From Phascolarctobacterium sp. (lineage in GTDB: Bacteria; Bacillota; Negativicutes; Acidaminococcales; Acidaminococcaceae), in contig NZ_JAUNOQ010000005.1 in assembly GCF_030531065.1 (NCBI RefSeq), positions 114,577-178,576 on the forward strand: a stretch of DNA of 64,000 bases. Direction: 5' to 3'. The position numbers and the translations under genes were made by a program. The notes under the pieces were generated by a model. The model saw nothing but the letters and a program-made list of their open reading frames with translations, was not told where the DNA came from and searched no databases. This document shows, one piece after another, positions 36,455 through 44,672 of the stretch; position 1 is the first letter of the stretch, and every line of letters begins with the position of its first letter.

Positions 36455-37182
36455 GCCAGCTTGTAACCGCGCGGGGTTACTAAACGGCCGTTGATTACCT
36501 CGGTCTGCGTATTGCCGATAATAACGGTGGAGAACATGTCCACCTCTTTATCGCGCAGCTCTGCCAAAGTGGTCAGCTCGTAGGACTGACCCTCGCGGCC
36601 GATATTGCGCACGATACCTGCGGGAATAGTGCCCGGCTGGTTCTGCAGCATAATATCGCAGGCCTTTTGCAGGTAGTCGTGGCGCTTAAAGCTGGACGGA
36701 TTGTACAGGCAGATGCAGAAATCAGCCTTGGAAGCGCAGTCCAGACGTTTCGCAATCTTTTCCCAGGGAGTCAGCAAATCGCTGAGGGAAATCAGGCAGA
36801 AATCGCTGATCAGCGGCGCGCCCAAAACAGCTGCGCCGGAGCAGGCAGCCGTAATGCCGGGAATAACCTCTATTTCAATTTCCGGATGCTCCTTAGCTAC
36901 CTGGCACATAATACCGGCCATGCCGTATACGCCTGCGTCGCCGCTGGAAATCATAGCCACGGTCTTGCCCTTCAAGGCTTCGTCCAGCGCCAGCTTGCAG
37001 CGGTCAACCTCCTTGCGCATACCTGTGGAAAGAAATTCCTTCCCGGCAAAATCTTCTTTTATCAGATTAACATATACATGGTAGCCGGCAATCACGTCGC
37101 AGGCCATAAGAGCGTCGTAGGCTCTTTTCGTCATTTGCTCAACACCGCCGGGGCCCAGGCCCACAACATATAATTTGGACAT
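36451..37182 (-). CDS. cbiH: cobalt-precorrin-3B C17-methyltransferase
   Basis: 243 residues. YVVGLGPGGVEQMT opens a tetrapyrrole-methylase fold; MISSGDAGVYGMAG is the SAM-binding GDxxxY region and VIPGITAACSGAAVLGAPL the next conserved block. It methylates C17 and contracts the ring, with CbiG opening the lactone next. No extra iron-sulfur C-terminal domain is present. Confidence 0.93.
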   Translation of the reverse strand: MSKLYVVGLGPGGVEQMTKRAYDALMACDVIAGYHVYVNLIKEDFAGKEFLSTGMRKEVDRCKLALDEALKGKTVAMISSGDAGVYGMAGIMCQVAKEHPEIEIEVIPGITAACSGAAVLGAPLISDFCLISLSDLLTPWEKIAKRLDCASKADFCICLYNPSSFKRHDYLQKACDIMLQNQPGTIPAGIVRNIGREGQSYELTTLAELRDKEVDMFSTVIIGNTQTEVINGRLVTPRGYKLA

Positions 37183-37194
37183 TTTGCACCATCC

Positions 37195-38262
37195 TTACTT
37201 AGTTTTAAGACCCGTATGTCCAAAATCCAACACCAGGTCCTCTGCCGCCACAGCCAGCGTTACGCCGTTCAGGCTCGTTTTGCGCAGCAACAGCCTGCCG
37301 CCTGCACTGTCCTTCACAGCGCTGCGCTCGCAGACATTGCTGACGCCCACCACGCTCTGCACAAAGGAAGAAGGCGTAAAATCGCCCTCCACCGCGTTCA
37401 GCTCAACGGCGGTATAAAAAGCGGCAGGAAAGTTATATTTACGGGCAAAGGCCAATAGCCCCTGCTCGTCTTTTTTCAAATCTACGGAAGCGATACCGGC
37501 CACGCAGCGTTTATCCAGCCCAAGGGCTTCCAGCTGCGGCAGTACCAGCGCTTCTATATTTTCCAAAGGCGTATTGCGGCGGCAGCCGATGCCCAGATGC
37601 ACAATGCGTGGCAGCAGGCGTACTGTAGTAGCGAACGGCTGCAAATTTTTGTTCAGCGTTACCGCCATGCCAACCGGCAGGCTGTCGCTTAGTTCCACCT
37701 GCCGCGGCAGCTCGCCCTGAATTTGTACGCCCGCGTCCACATATAGCCCGACTTTTTGATTATCCACCAGCGCGGCGGCAAAATCTTTAGCCGCTTTCAG
37801 CGAACACAAAACCATAGCGTTACGCGCCGCCCATTCGTCCACGGCAAACAAGCCGTTGACGTCGGTAGCGGTAGTCACGCAGGCCGCAGCGCCTAAAGCG
37901 GCCGCCAGGCAACGGGCCATTTCATTAGCGCCGCCGATATGCCCTGACAAAAGCGGAATGACAAAATTCCCACGCTCGTCCAGTGACAGTACCGCCGGAT
38001 CGGTCAGCTTGCTTTTGATAAAGGGCGCGATAGTGCGCACAGCAATCCCCACAGCGCCCACAAAAACCAGCGTCTGGCAGCGGTTAAAATCTGCGGCGCA
38101 GACTGCGTTATGGTCGGGCAGCATAGGCTCCAGCCCCGTCTGCTCCGCATACCTGGCTGTAGTGCGGTTAGTCACCTCATAGCCCACGCTCTGCAAATAT
38201 CGGCATACCTTTTTGCTCAACTCCGCCCCGCGGACGGAAAAGGAATAGATTGCCGCCTGCAT
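37195..38262 (-). CDS. cbiG: cobalt-precorrin-5A hydrolase
   Basis: 355 residues with the three CbiG regions: N-terminal IYSFSVRGAELSKKV, central FVIPLLSGHIGGANEMARCLA, and C-terminal LGIGCRRNTPLENIEALV followed by ASVDLKKDEQGLLAFA. It opens the delta-lactone and releases acetaldehyde, marking the anaerobic (early cobalt) route. Gaps to its neighbours are 5 and 12 bases. Confidence 0.94.
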   Translation of the reverse strand: MQAAIYSFSVRGAELSKKVCRYLQSVGYEVTNRTTARYAEQTGLEPMLPDHNAVCAADFNRCQTLVFVGAVGIAVRTIAPFIKSKLTDPAVLSLDERGNFVIPLLSGHIGGANEMARCLAAALGAAACVTTATDVNGLFAVDEWAARNAMVLCSLKAAKDFAAALVDNQKVGLYVDAGVQIQGELPRQVELSDSLPVGMAVTLNKNLQPFATTVRLLPRIVHLGIGCRRNTPLENIEALVLPQLEALGLDKRCVAGIASVDLKKDEQGLLAFARKYNFPAAFYTAVELNAVEGDFTPSSFVQSVVGVSNVCERSAVKDSAGGRLLLRKTSLNGVTLAVAAEDLVLDFGHTGLKTK

Positions 38263-38267
38263 AACGC

Positions 38268-39053
38268 TTATTTAACCTCTGGTTTTATGTTCAGCTTGCT
38301 GGGGTCCGCCTCGCGGAAGCCGTGAGCGAAAGTCGGGTTATACAGCTCGCTGCGGTCGTATTCGTTGCCCAGGAAGCCGCCGACGGTAATCAGCGCGGTT
38401 TTGTTGATGCCGTACTTAGCGGCGCTTTCAGCCAGAGTGCCGACGGTGCAGCGAATAACCTTTTCATCTGGCCAGCTGGCCTTGTAAACGATGGCTGCCG
38501 GCGTATCGTTGGTGTAACCGCCCTTAACCAGCTCCACCTGTAATTTTTCCAGCATACCGCTGCTCAGGAAGATAACCATAGTAGCCTTGTGCGCCGCATA
38601 ATCGGCAATCTTCTGATGGTTCGGCACGGGAGTGCGTCCCTCCATACGAGTAATAATTACGGATTGGCTTACGTTGGGCAGAGTGTATTCCGCTTTCAGA
38701 ACGGCGGCGGCAGCGCAGAAGGAGCTTACGCCGGGCACAATTTCGTAATCCAGATTGTAACCGCGCAGCAGGTCGATCTGCTCGCGGTGCGCGCCGTAAA
38801 CGCTGGGGTCGCCGGTGTGCAGGCGTACAACCAGCTTACCCTCCTGAGCGGCGGGAACCATGGCCGCAATAACCTCTTCCAAGGTCATGTGGGCGCTGTT
38901 CATAATCACGCATTCGGGCTTGCAGTATTTCAGCAGTTCGGGATTGACCAGGGAGCCTGCATAAATGCACAGATCCGCCTTTTCCAATAATTCTTTACCT
39001 TTTACAGTAATCAAATCAGCAGCTCCGGGGCCTGCGCCAATAAAATAAATCAT
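38268..39053 (-). CDS. cbiF: cobalt-precorrin-4 C11-methyltransferase
   Basis: 261 residues. IYFIGAGPGAADLITVKG, RLHTGDPSVYGAHREQIDLL and VPGVSSFCAAAAVLKAEYTLP are the signature blocks of CbiF/CobM. SAM-dependent methylation of C11. Shares one base with cbiL (stop/start overlap). Confidence 0.95.
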   Translation of the reverse strand: MIYFIGAGPGAADLITVKGKELLEKADLCIYAGSLVNPELLKYCKPECVIMNSAHMTLEEVIAAMVPAAQEGKLVVRLHTGDPSVYGAHREQIDLLRGYNLDYEIVPGVSSFCAAAAVLKAEYTLPNVSQSVIITRMEGRTPVPNHQKIADYAAHKATMVIFLSSGMLEKLQVELVKGGYTNDTPAAIVYKASWPDEKVIRCTVGTLAESAAKYGINKTALITVGGFLGNEYDRSELYNPTFAHGFREADPSKLNIKPEVK

Positions 39054-39760
39054 TACTTATCAAACTCCTTTTCTTTCACCAAAATAACCGAGAAATAACT
39101 GCTGGCAGGATCGATTTCCTCCAGATTGCGGTACACCTTCTCGCCCGGCAGACCGCAGCGTTCTACCATGCCTGCGTTTTTAATCAGGCCCTTAGCGCGC
39201 AGCTCGTCGCGCACACGGCCAATCTCGCTGGCGGATTTCATCAGCACCTTATTGCCGGGGCCGTCCAAAAATTTCGAGGATTCCTTATAGCTGCCGGGCA
39301 GCACAATCAAGGGTTCCGCCCTTTCGCACAGGGAAGTATTCAGCTTAGCAGCCACGGCGCAAATAGATGTTACTCCCGCCACCAGCTCGGCGTCGTAGCC
39401 GTCGGCCAGCACCAGCTTATGCACATAAATGCAGGTTGCGTAAACCGTAGGGCAGCCCAAGGTGATAAACACCACGTTCTTACCTTCATCCAGCAGCTTC
39501 TCAATGGCGTCGGCGCCCTCGCGGTGAGCCTTATCCATTGCAGCCATATTCTTTGTCATCGGCATATAGATGATTACTTGTTCCTTTTCGTCCAGATTAA
39601 CGATCTGATTAACGATTTCCTTTGCCGTCATCACATCAGTGTCGCCTTTAGGCAACGCTACTACGTCGCACTCCTTCAGCAAACGCACAGATTTCAGCGT
39701 CATCAGTTCTGGATCGCCAGGGCCAATACCAACGCTATAAAGTTTACCTCTCATAGTCAC
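39053..39760 (-). CDS. cbiL: cobalt-precorrin-2 C20-methyltransferase
   Basis: 235 residues. LYSVGIGPGDPELMTLKSVRLL, the GCPTVYATCIYVH block in place of GDPxxY, and VAGVTSICAVAAKLNTSL identify CbiL/CobI. Probable GTG start at 39760 with AAGGAG 7 bases upstream; ATG 39754 is an alternative. First methylation after cobalt insertion. Confidence 0.93.
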   Translation of the reverse strand: MTMRGKLYSVGIGPGDPELMTLKSVRLLKECDVVALPKGDTDVMTAKEIVNQIVNLDEKEQVIIYMPMTKNMAAMDKAHREGADAIEKLLDEGKNVVFITLGCPTVYATCIYVHKLVLADGYDAELVAGVTSICAVAAKLNTSLCERAEPLIVLPGSYKESSKFLDGPGNKVLMKSASEIGRVRDELRAKGLIKNAGMVERCGLPGEKVYRNLEEIDPASSYFSVILVKEKEFDK

Positions 39761-40899
39761 TCACATTCTCCTTTTTGCTTGTGTAATTGGATTAAATCAT
39801 CTGCATACTTAGTTTTGCCCAAAATGCCGTAAACATTAGAAAACATCAAAGCTGCAGTTTTTATTTTGCCATGCACCCTATGCTGCATGTAAAAATCAAT
39901 TTTTTCCGTTACTTTTTCAATAACGGGCTCGAATAAATGCTCCCGCTGCAAAATCTTCGTAACCTCGTCGGTAGTCAGGCAGCCGTAAATTTCCTTGCCC
40001 ACCTCTACCGAAGCGCCATGGAACATAGCCTCCAGCGCAAACAGCTCCGTGCGGCAGTCCGCGTATTTGGAATGGGTATTCATCACACCCTGGGCCAGCT
40101 TCACCAGCTTGCCGGAATGGCCTATCAAAAGCAGCGTCTCAAAGCCGCAGAATACGGCGTAATCCAAAAGCTCGCCGACGAAATTGCTGCAGGTAACCGC
40201 GCCCTCCAAATCCAGGTGCATAATATCGCGGGTAAAGTCCTCGCCGTAATTGCCGAAAAATACCAAGAGATTTTTGTTGCCCCTGGCCTGCTGCGCCTTG
40301 ATTTCCACATACATGGTTTCAATCAGCGCCTTTTCGCTCATAGGCTCCACAATACCGCTGGTTCCCAGCACCGACAGTCCGCCGATAATGCCTAAACGGG
40401 GATTGAAGGTTTTCTTGGCAATCTCCACGCCTGCGGGCATAGAAATAGTTACCAGCAGGCCGCCCTTATAGCCCTCCTGCTCCATCACCTGCCGCACCTC
40501 GGCTGTAATCATGCGTCTTGGCGTCGGGTTAATAGCCGGCCCGCCCACCTGACAGGCAAGTCCGGGCTTCGTTACGCGGCCCACGCCTACGCCGCCTTCG
40601 ATGGTCACGCCGGGTTCAGCGCATTTTTCCACTCTGGCGTACACCAAAATCCCATGGGTATCGTCCGGATCGTCGCCGGAATCCTTGCGGATAGCGCAGC
40701 TGGCATAAGCGGCGGTAATCTCCACCTCCAAGGGCTCCAAATCCAGGACAATCCCCTTGGGCGTATCTATGCGCACCGTATCCACACGCTCGCCTGTAAG
40801 CAGCATTCTGGCTGCCGCCTTAGCCGCGGCCGTAGCGCAGCTGCCGGTCGTATAACCGCAGCGCAGGTTCTTGCCCTGCGAAAATTGATATTCCTCCAC
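39757..40899 (-). CDS. cbiD: cobalt-precorrin-5B C1-methyltransferase
   Basis: About 380 residues. LRCGYTTGSCATAAAKAAARMLL is the family hallmark, followed by SGDDPDDTHG, GVGRVTKPGLACQVGGPAINPTPR and LGTSGIVEPMSEKAL. It transfers a methyl group to C1. Two in-frame GTG codons are possible starts; 40899 is preferred because AGGAG lies 8 bases away, while 40905 is only 2 bases from it. First gene of the operon behind the riboswitch. Confidence 0.93.
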   Translation of the reverse strand: MEEYQFSQGKNLRCGYTTGSCATAAAKAAARMLLTGERVDTVRIDTPKGIVLDLEPLEVEITAAYASCAIRKDSGDDPDDTHGILVYARVEKCAEPGVTIEGGVGVGRVTKPGLACQVGGPAINPTPRRMITAEVRQVMEQEGYKGGLLVTISMPAGVEIAKKTFNPRLGIIGGLSVLGTSGIVEPMSEKALIETMYVEIKAQQARGNKNLLVFFGNYGEDFTRDIMHLDLEGAVTCSNFVGELLDYAVFCGFETLLLIGHSGKLVKLAQGVMNTHSKYADCRTELFALEAMFHGASVEVGKEIYGCLTTDEVTKILQREHLFEPVIEKVTEKIDFYMQHRVHGKIKTAALMFSNVYGILGKTKYADDLIQLHKQKGECE

Positions 40900-40955
40900 A
40901 GCCACTTCTCCTTTACAAGCTATCTTACCATATAAGATGAATTATTGATAATAAG

Positions 40956-40985
40956 AAAAGACTTCTGCCGAATCCGACAGAAGTC
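40956..40985 (-). terminator. riboswitch expression-platform terminator before cbiD
   Basis: Minus-strand 11-bp stem GACTTCTGTCG/CGGCAGAAGTC (one wobble) with loop GATT, then TTTTCTTATT. It sits between the cobalamin aptamer and cbiD, so B12 binding would favour early termination. Confidence 0.85.
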
Positions 40986-40989
40986 ATAA

Positions 40990-41165
40990 AGACAGAATTT
41001 ACTAATGACGATAACTCGCGGCAATTAGAAAACCCACTGTCTCCATCACTCGTGGATTCAGAGAACAGCGTAGGCTGGCTGCTGACTTAGACTTTGTGCC
41101 TGCACAGCGGCGGGACCGTATGGAGTGAACCATCTTACCATTTAGGCATACTGCACCTACACCAA
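40990..41165 (-). promoter_or_regulatory. cobalamin riboswitch of the cbi operon
   Basis: The minus strand contains the B12 box CGGTCCCGCCGCTGTG (complement of 41103-41118), preceded by TGGTAAGATGGTTCACTCCA and followed by AAGTCAGCAGCCAGCC, the order of the conserved aptamer core. The 5' core deviates from the usual GGGAA...GGTGAAAATCC. A promoter lies just upstream and an intrinsic terminator just downstream, so control is probably transcriptional. It controls 14 cobamide genes. Confidence 0.8.
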
Positions 41166-41176
41166 TAGCTTTGTTT

Positions 41177-41205
41177 ATTATAGCATAAATCCGTATAAAA
41201 TCCAA
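41177..41205 (-). promoter_or_regulatory. promoter of the cbi operon
   Basis: Minus-strand TTGGAT (41205-41200), 17-base spacer ending in TGC (extended -10), TATAAT (41182-41177). Start expected near 41170, at the 5' edge of the riboswitch. Confidence 0.7.
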
Positions 41206-41291
41206 TACCTTAACGATAAAAAACTCAGCCCTACTAGGAAAAGATATCGCATTGCCAAAGTATGGCGTCTTTAACGTATTAGCAAAGATTA

Positions 41292-41585
41292 CTAGATGCA
41301 AATTTTTCTTTCCGCTATAAGGCTCAATAATCTTGCCGACGGCCCAGAGGGTTTATTGCGGCCAGACTCCCAAGCTTCGACTGTTTTTGTAGAAACGCCG
41401 AAATATTTAGCAAATAAATCCTGAGTGAAACCAATACCTTGACGTATTTGCTTAATTTCGCTGGAAGAAAAAGAGGACAAAGGCTCAATTTCTATATGGC
41501 GAATCGTTCTTTTTAAATTTTTAACCTTAGTATCGGCAATAGCTTCATTCAAAGCTCCAGCTAAAATACCAAAAGCTTCGCTCAT
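41292..41585 (-). CDS. HigA-like antitoxin, XRE-family helix-turn-helix
   Basis: 97 residues from ATG 41585 (GAGGAGTGAGGAGC upstream; frame opens at 41621). The C-terminal half holds a helix-turn-helix: EIKQIRQGIGFTQDLFAKYFGVSTKTVEAWESGRNKPSG. It should bind the toxin from the upstream gene and repress the operon, probably at the palindrome in the toxin promoter. The toxin-first order is that of higBA. 101 bases separate the two genes, longer than usual, and may hold a second weak promoter. Confidence 0.82.
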   Translation of the reverse strand: MSEAFGILAGALNEAIADTKVKNLKRTIRHIEIEPLSSFSSSEIKQIRQGIGFTQDLFAKYFGVSTKTVEAWESGRNKPSGPSARLLSLIAERKICI

Positions 41586-41686
41586 GCTCCTCACTCCTCG
41601 TATAATATATTCAGAAGCCAAAAACAGCTTCCGTAAAATAACATATTTGTGTAATCGGCTTAGTCAAACCCATGATATAATGGACT

Positions 41687-42025
41687 TTACAAATTGGCCT
41701 CAAGAACATCAATTAAATCTCTTAATTCATTTCTTTCCGCTTTAGAAAGATTATCAATTTCATTTTTAGCGAAAACAGCTAACAAATATATAGTTTCTTT
41801 TATTTCAAAATCAACATAACAAACGCGTGTGCTACCGCTTTTACCACGACCTTCAAAAGCAAAACGCATTTTACGCATTTTTCCTGTGCCGCGTATTACG
41901 TCCCCTACTTTAGGATTTTGCAGCAGCTCATTTTCTAACCTTCTTAAATCTGTATCAGTAAATCCAAGATCTGCCCAAGCTTTGGAAAAAGCGCTGGTTT
42001 GGATAAAAGTCCTTTTTATTTCCAC
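41687..42025 (-). CDS. HigB/RelE-like toxin
   Basis: 112 residues from a GTG at 42025 with GGGGGAG upstream (frame opens at 42097). Key family text: GDVIRGTGKMRKMRFAFEGRGKSGSTRVCYVDFE, then YLLAVFAKNE and a terminal helix. RelE/HigB toxins cut mRNA at the ribosome. Paired with the helix-turn-helix gene downstream. Likely autoregulated through a palindrome that exactly fills the promoter spacer. Confidence 0.83.
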   Translation of the reverse strand: MEIKRTFIQTSAFSKAWADLGFTDTDLRRLENELLQNPKVGDVIRGTGKMRKMRFAFEGRGKSGSTRVCYVDFEIKETIYLLAVFAKNEIDNLSKAERNELRDLIDVLEANL

Positions 42026-42046
42026 TAAATCAGCTCCCCCATAATT

Positions 42047-42075
42047 ATTATACCCTATTGAATAGGGCTTTTCAA
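42047..42075 (-). promoter_or_regulatory. promoter and operator of the HigBA-like pair
   Basis: Minus-strand TTGAAA (42075-42070) and TATAAT (42052-42047), 17-base spacer. Positions 42053-42067 of the spacer are the palindrome CCCTATTgAATAGGG. A repressor bound here would block RNA polymerase directly, as expected for antitoxin autoregulation. Confidence 0.75.
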
Positions 42076-42182
42076 GAAGATCTAAAGCCAAGAACAAAGC
42101 GGCAATATTTTTACCGACAGAATTATTTTAACAAACAGCTTTTTCTACGTATATAGTTACAAACCAAATAGCATAAACATCC

Positions 42183-43520
42183 TCACGCTAACAACAGCTT
42201 CAGCAAAAATAAAATGCCGACAATAACGATAACCGGATGCAGCTCCTTACCCCTGCCGCTCAAAAGCTTCAGCAGCACATAAGAAATAACGCCGAAAACC
42301 AAGCCTTCGGAAATACTGTAGGTTACTACCATCATCAAGATAGTAACGAAGGCAGGAAATCCCTCCGTGTAATCCTTAAAATTGATAGCTGTTACATTTT
42401 CTGTCATGAATAACCCTACTATCAGCAGCGCAGGCGTTGTGGCGAAAGCAGGAACAGCAGTCAGAACAGGCGAAAACAGCAGCGCCACTAAAAACAACAT
42501 AGCGGTTGTAAAGGCCGTCATACCCGTTCTGCCGCCGTCAGCCGCACCGGAGGCCGATTCCACAAAGGTAGTAACGGTAGAAGTCCCCAGGCAGGCGCCT
42601 ATCGTAGTAGCTGCGGCATCGGCAAAAAGCGCGCCCTTAATGCGCGGCAGTTTACCGGTTTTGTCTAAAAAGCCGGCCTTTTCCGAAACGCCAATCAAAA
42701 CTCCCAATGTATCGAATAAATCTACAAACAGGAAGGCAAATAATATAACGATAAAATCAAAAATAGAAATACCGGAAAAGCTCAGCTGCCCGGCGATGGG
42801 CATTATACTGGGAGGCATGGCCATAATCCCGGAAGGAATCAAGGAATAGGCTCCGCTTGCCGCATCGATATGATACAGACCTGTAAGCTGGCATACAATG
42901 CCTAACACCCAGGTAATGAGAATGCCAAACAGCAGCGCTCCCATCACTTTTCGTATTACCAGTACCAGCGTAATAACCGTACCAATCAGCGCCAAGGCCA
43001 CCGGCACAGATTTAACATTCCCCAAAGCCACGCAGGTAGCGGCGTTATTAACAACTATATTGGCATTTTGCAGGCCGATAAAGGCGATATACAAACCGAT
43101 GCCTACGCTGACGGCCTTCTTCATGTTCATAGGAATAGCGTTAAAAATTGCTTCACGCACATTAACAGCCGAAAGGAAAATAAAAATCAAGCCCTCTACA
43201 AAAACAGCAGCTAAAGCCGTCCGCCAGCTATAGCCATACTGCAAAACCACAGTATAGGCAAAATAAGCGTTCAGGCCCATTCCAGGCGCCAAAGCGAAAG
43301 GATAATTAGCGAAAAAAGCCATAAACAACGTACCTAAAGCCGCCGAAAGACAGGTAACAGTCAGTAAGGCGTTATAATCCATGCCGGTTCTGGCTAAAAT
43401 ACTGGGATTAACCACCAAAATATACGCCATAGTCATAAAGGTAGTCAAACCGGCCGTAATTTCTGTTTTCATGGTAGTATTATTTTCTTTCAGCTTAAAA
43501 CGCCTTTCAAAAAATTTCAC
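42183..43520 (-). CDS. NCS2-family (AzgA-type) purine permease
   Basis: 445 residues with 12-14 membrane segments. EITAGLTTFMTMAYILVVNP and FALAPGMGLNAYFAY are the AzgA/GhxP signatures, and GTSTVTTFVESASGAADGGRTG in the middle is the substrate-site loop. It should import hypoxanthine, guanine or adenine with protons. GTG start with GGGGAGG upstream. No purine riboswitch core was seen in the leader. Confidence 0.92.
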   Translation of the reverse strand: MKFFERRFKLKENNTTMKTEITAGLTTFMTMAYILVVNPSILARTGMDYNALLTVTCLSAALGTLFMAFFANYPFALAPGMGLNAYFAYTVVLQYGYSWRTALAAVFVEGLIFIFLSAVNVREAIFNAIPMNMKKAVSVGIGLYIAFIGLQNANIVVNNAATCVALGNVKSVPVALALIGTVITLVLVIRKVMGALLFGILITWVLGIVCQLTGLYHIDAASGAYSLIPSGIMAMPPSIMPIAGQLSFSGISIFDFIVILFAFLFVDLFDTLGVLIGVSEKAGFLDKTGKLPRIKGALFADAAATTIGACLGTSTVTTFVESASGAADGGRTGMTAFTTAMLFLVALLFSPVLTAVPAFATTPALLIVGLFMTENVTAINFKDYTEGFPAFVTILMMVVTYSISEGLVFGVISYVLLKLLSGRGKELHPVIVIVGILFLLKLLLA

Positions 43521-43628
43521 AGCACTTCCTCCCCATACATCGAAATATATATCAAGTATAACATAAATATCCGTTATGCTGACATAAAATTTCCTACTTT
43601 TTGATTAGAAGAACCGTCAAACCGTGCA

Positions 43629-43654
43629 AGGCTCCCTTGCATGGGAGCCTTTTT
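43629..43654 (+). terminator. terminator-like hairpin, plus orientation
   Basis: AGGCTCCC/GGGAGCCT stem with loop TTGCAT followed by five T on the plus strand. No plus-strand gene ends here; it lies between two minus-strand genes, so it may act partly in both directions or end an antisense transcript. Confidence 0.45.
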
Positions 43655-43679
43655 AGATCGATATACTGAACTGCGCTTA

Positions 43680-44672
43680 CTACCTTATGTTAATGATGCC
43701 ATTTTGCCGCAGCCTTTTAATACTTTCCTCCATGGTCAGCATTCCTAACCTGCCGCCCATCTGAATATAAGATGACAGCTGATGTATCTGTCCCTCGCGA
43801 ATCAAGGTACGTAGCGCGTCCGTAGCGATAAGCAGCTCAAAAGCCGCAACACGCCCTTTCCCATCAGCCCGCGGCAGCAACTTTTGACAAGCTACAGCTT
43901 GTAAGCAGGCTGCCAGCTGACTGCGCGCCTGCTGCTGATTCTGCGGCAGCGCTTCTAAAATACGGCTGACGCTGCTGCTTACGTCGCCGGTGTGCATGGT
44001 AGCCAAAACTAAATGCCCCGTTTCCGCCGCAGTCAGCGCAATAGCTATGCTTGCCGCATCCCGCAGCTCGCCTACCAAAATGACATCCGGATCTTCACGC
44101 AGAGCGCTGCGCAGGCCGCTGGCAAAGCTTTCGGTATCACGCCCCACCTCCCGCTGATGAATCAGCGCCAGCCCCGCCTCGTAACAATATTCTACAGGGT
44201 CCTCCAGCGTCACAATATGCAAGGCCTGCGTACGGTTAAGCTGCTGTACCAACGCCGCCAGCGTAGTACTTTTGCCGCTACCGGTCGGTCCCGTAACCAA
44301 TATCAGTCCCTGCCGCTTTTCTAATTGCCGGCACAAAGCGTCAGGCAAGCCTAAAGCAACGCAATCAGGCGCAGTATCGCTCAACAAGCGTATTGCCGCC
44401 GCATATTCGCCTCTCTGGCGGAAAACATTCCAACGACAGCGTTGCCCCTGCCCGTCCGTCCAAGCGCAGTCCGCTTCCCCTTGCCGTTTTAAAGCATCTT
44501 GCGCCCAAACAGGCAACAAAGCTATAGCAGCGGCTAAGTCCTCCCGGCTCACTATTCGTTCTGCCAGCGGCTGCAAAATCCCCAAGACACGCATTACAGG
44601 CACACAGCCAATAGTCAAATGCAGGTCTGACGCGCCTGCCACCCTGGCTTTTTGCAATAAATCATTCAACAT
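43680..44672 (-). CDS. pilT: type IV pilus retraction ATPase PilT
   Basis: 330 residues. ASDLHLTIGCVPVMRVLG at the N-terminus, Walker A LVTGPTGSGKSTTLAAL, ALREDPDVILVGELRDA (Asp/His boxes and Walker B) and HTGDVSSSVSRILEALP are the PilT signatures. It powers pilus retraction at the inner membrane. The C-terminal AIRNLIRE-type motif appears as ALRTLIREGQIHQLSSYIQ. Overlaps the upstream PilB-like gene by 11 bases. Confidence 0.92.
   Translation of the reverse strand: MLNDLLQKARVAGASDLHLTIGCVPVMRVLGILQPLAERIVSREDLAAAIALLPVWAQDALKRQGEADCAWTDGQGQRCRWNVFRQRGEYAAAIRLLSDTAPDCVALGLPDALCRQLEKRQGLILVTGPTGSGKSTTLAALVQQLNRTQALHIVTLEDPVEYCYEAGLALIHQREVGRDTESFASGLRSALREDPDVILVGELRDAASIAIALTAAETGHLVLATMHTGDVSSSVSRILEALPQNQQQARSQLAACLQAVACQKLLPRADGKGRVAAFELLIATDALRTLIREGQIHQLSSYIQMGGRLGMLTMEESIKRLRQNGIINIR

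Noticed and set aside
41002..41301. 99-codon minus-strand frame upstream of cbiD
   Set aside because: It runs through the cobalamin riboswitch and its promoter; composition and lack of a ribosome-binding site argue against a gene.
43521..43628. Possible purine riboswitch before the NCS2 permease
   Set aside because: The conserved core bases of the purine aptamer are not present.
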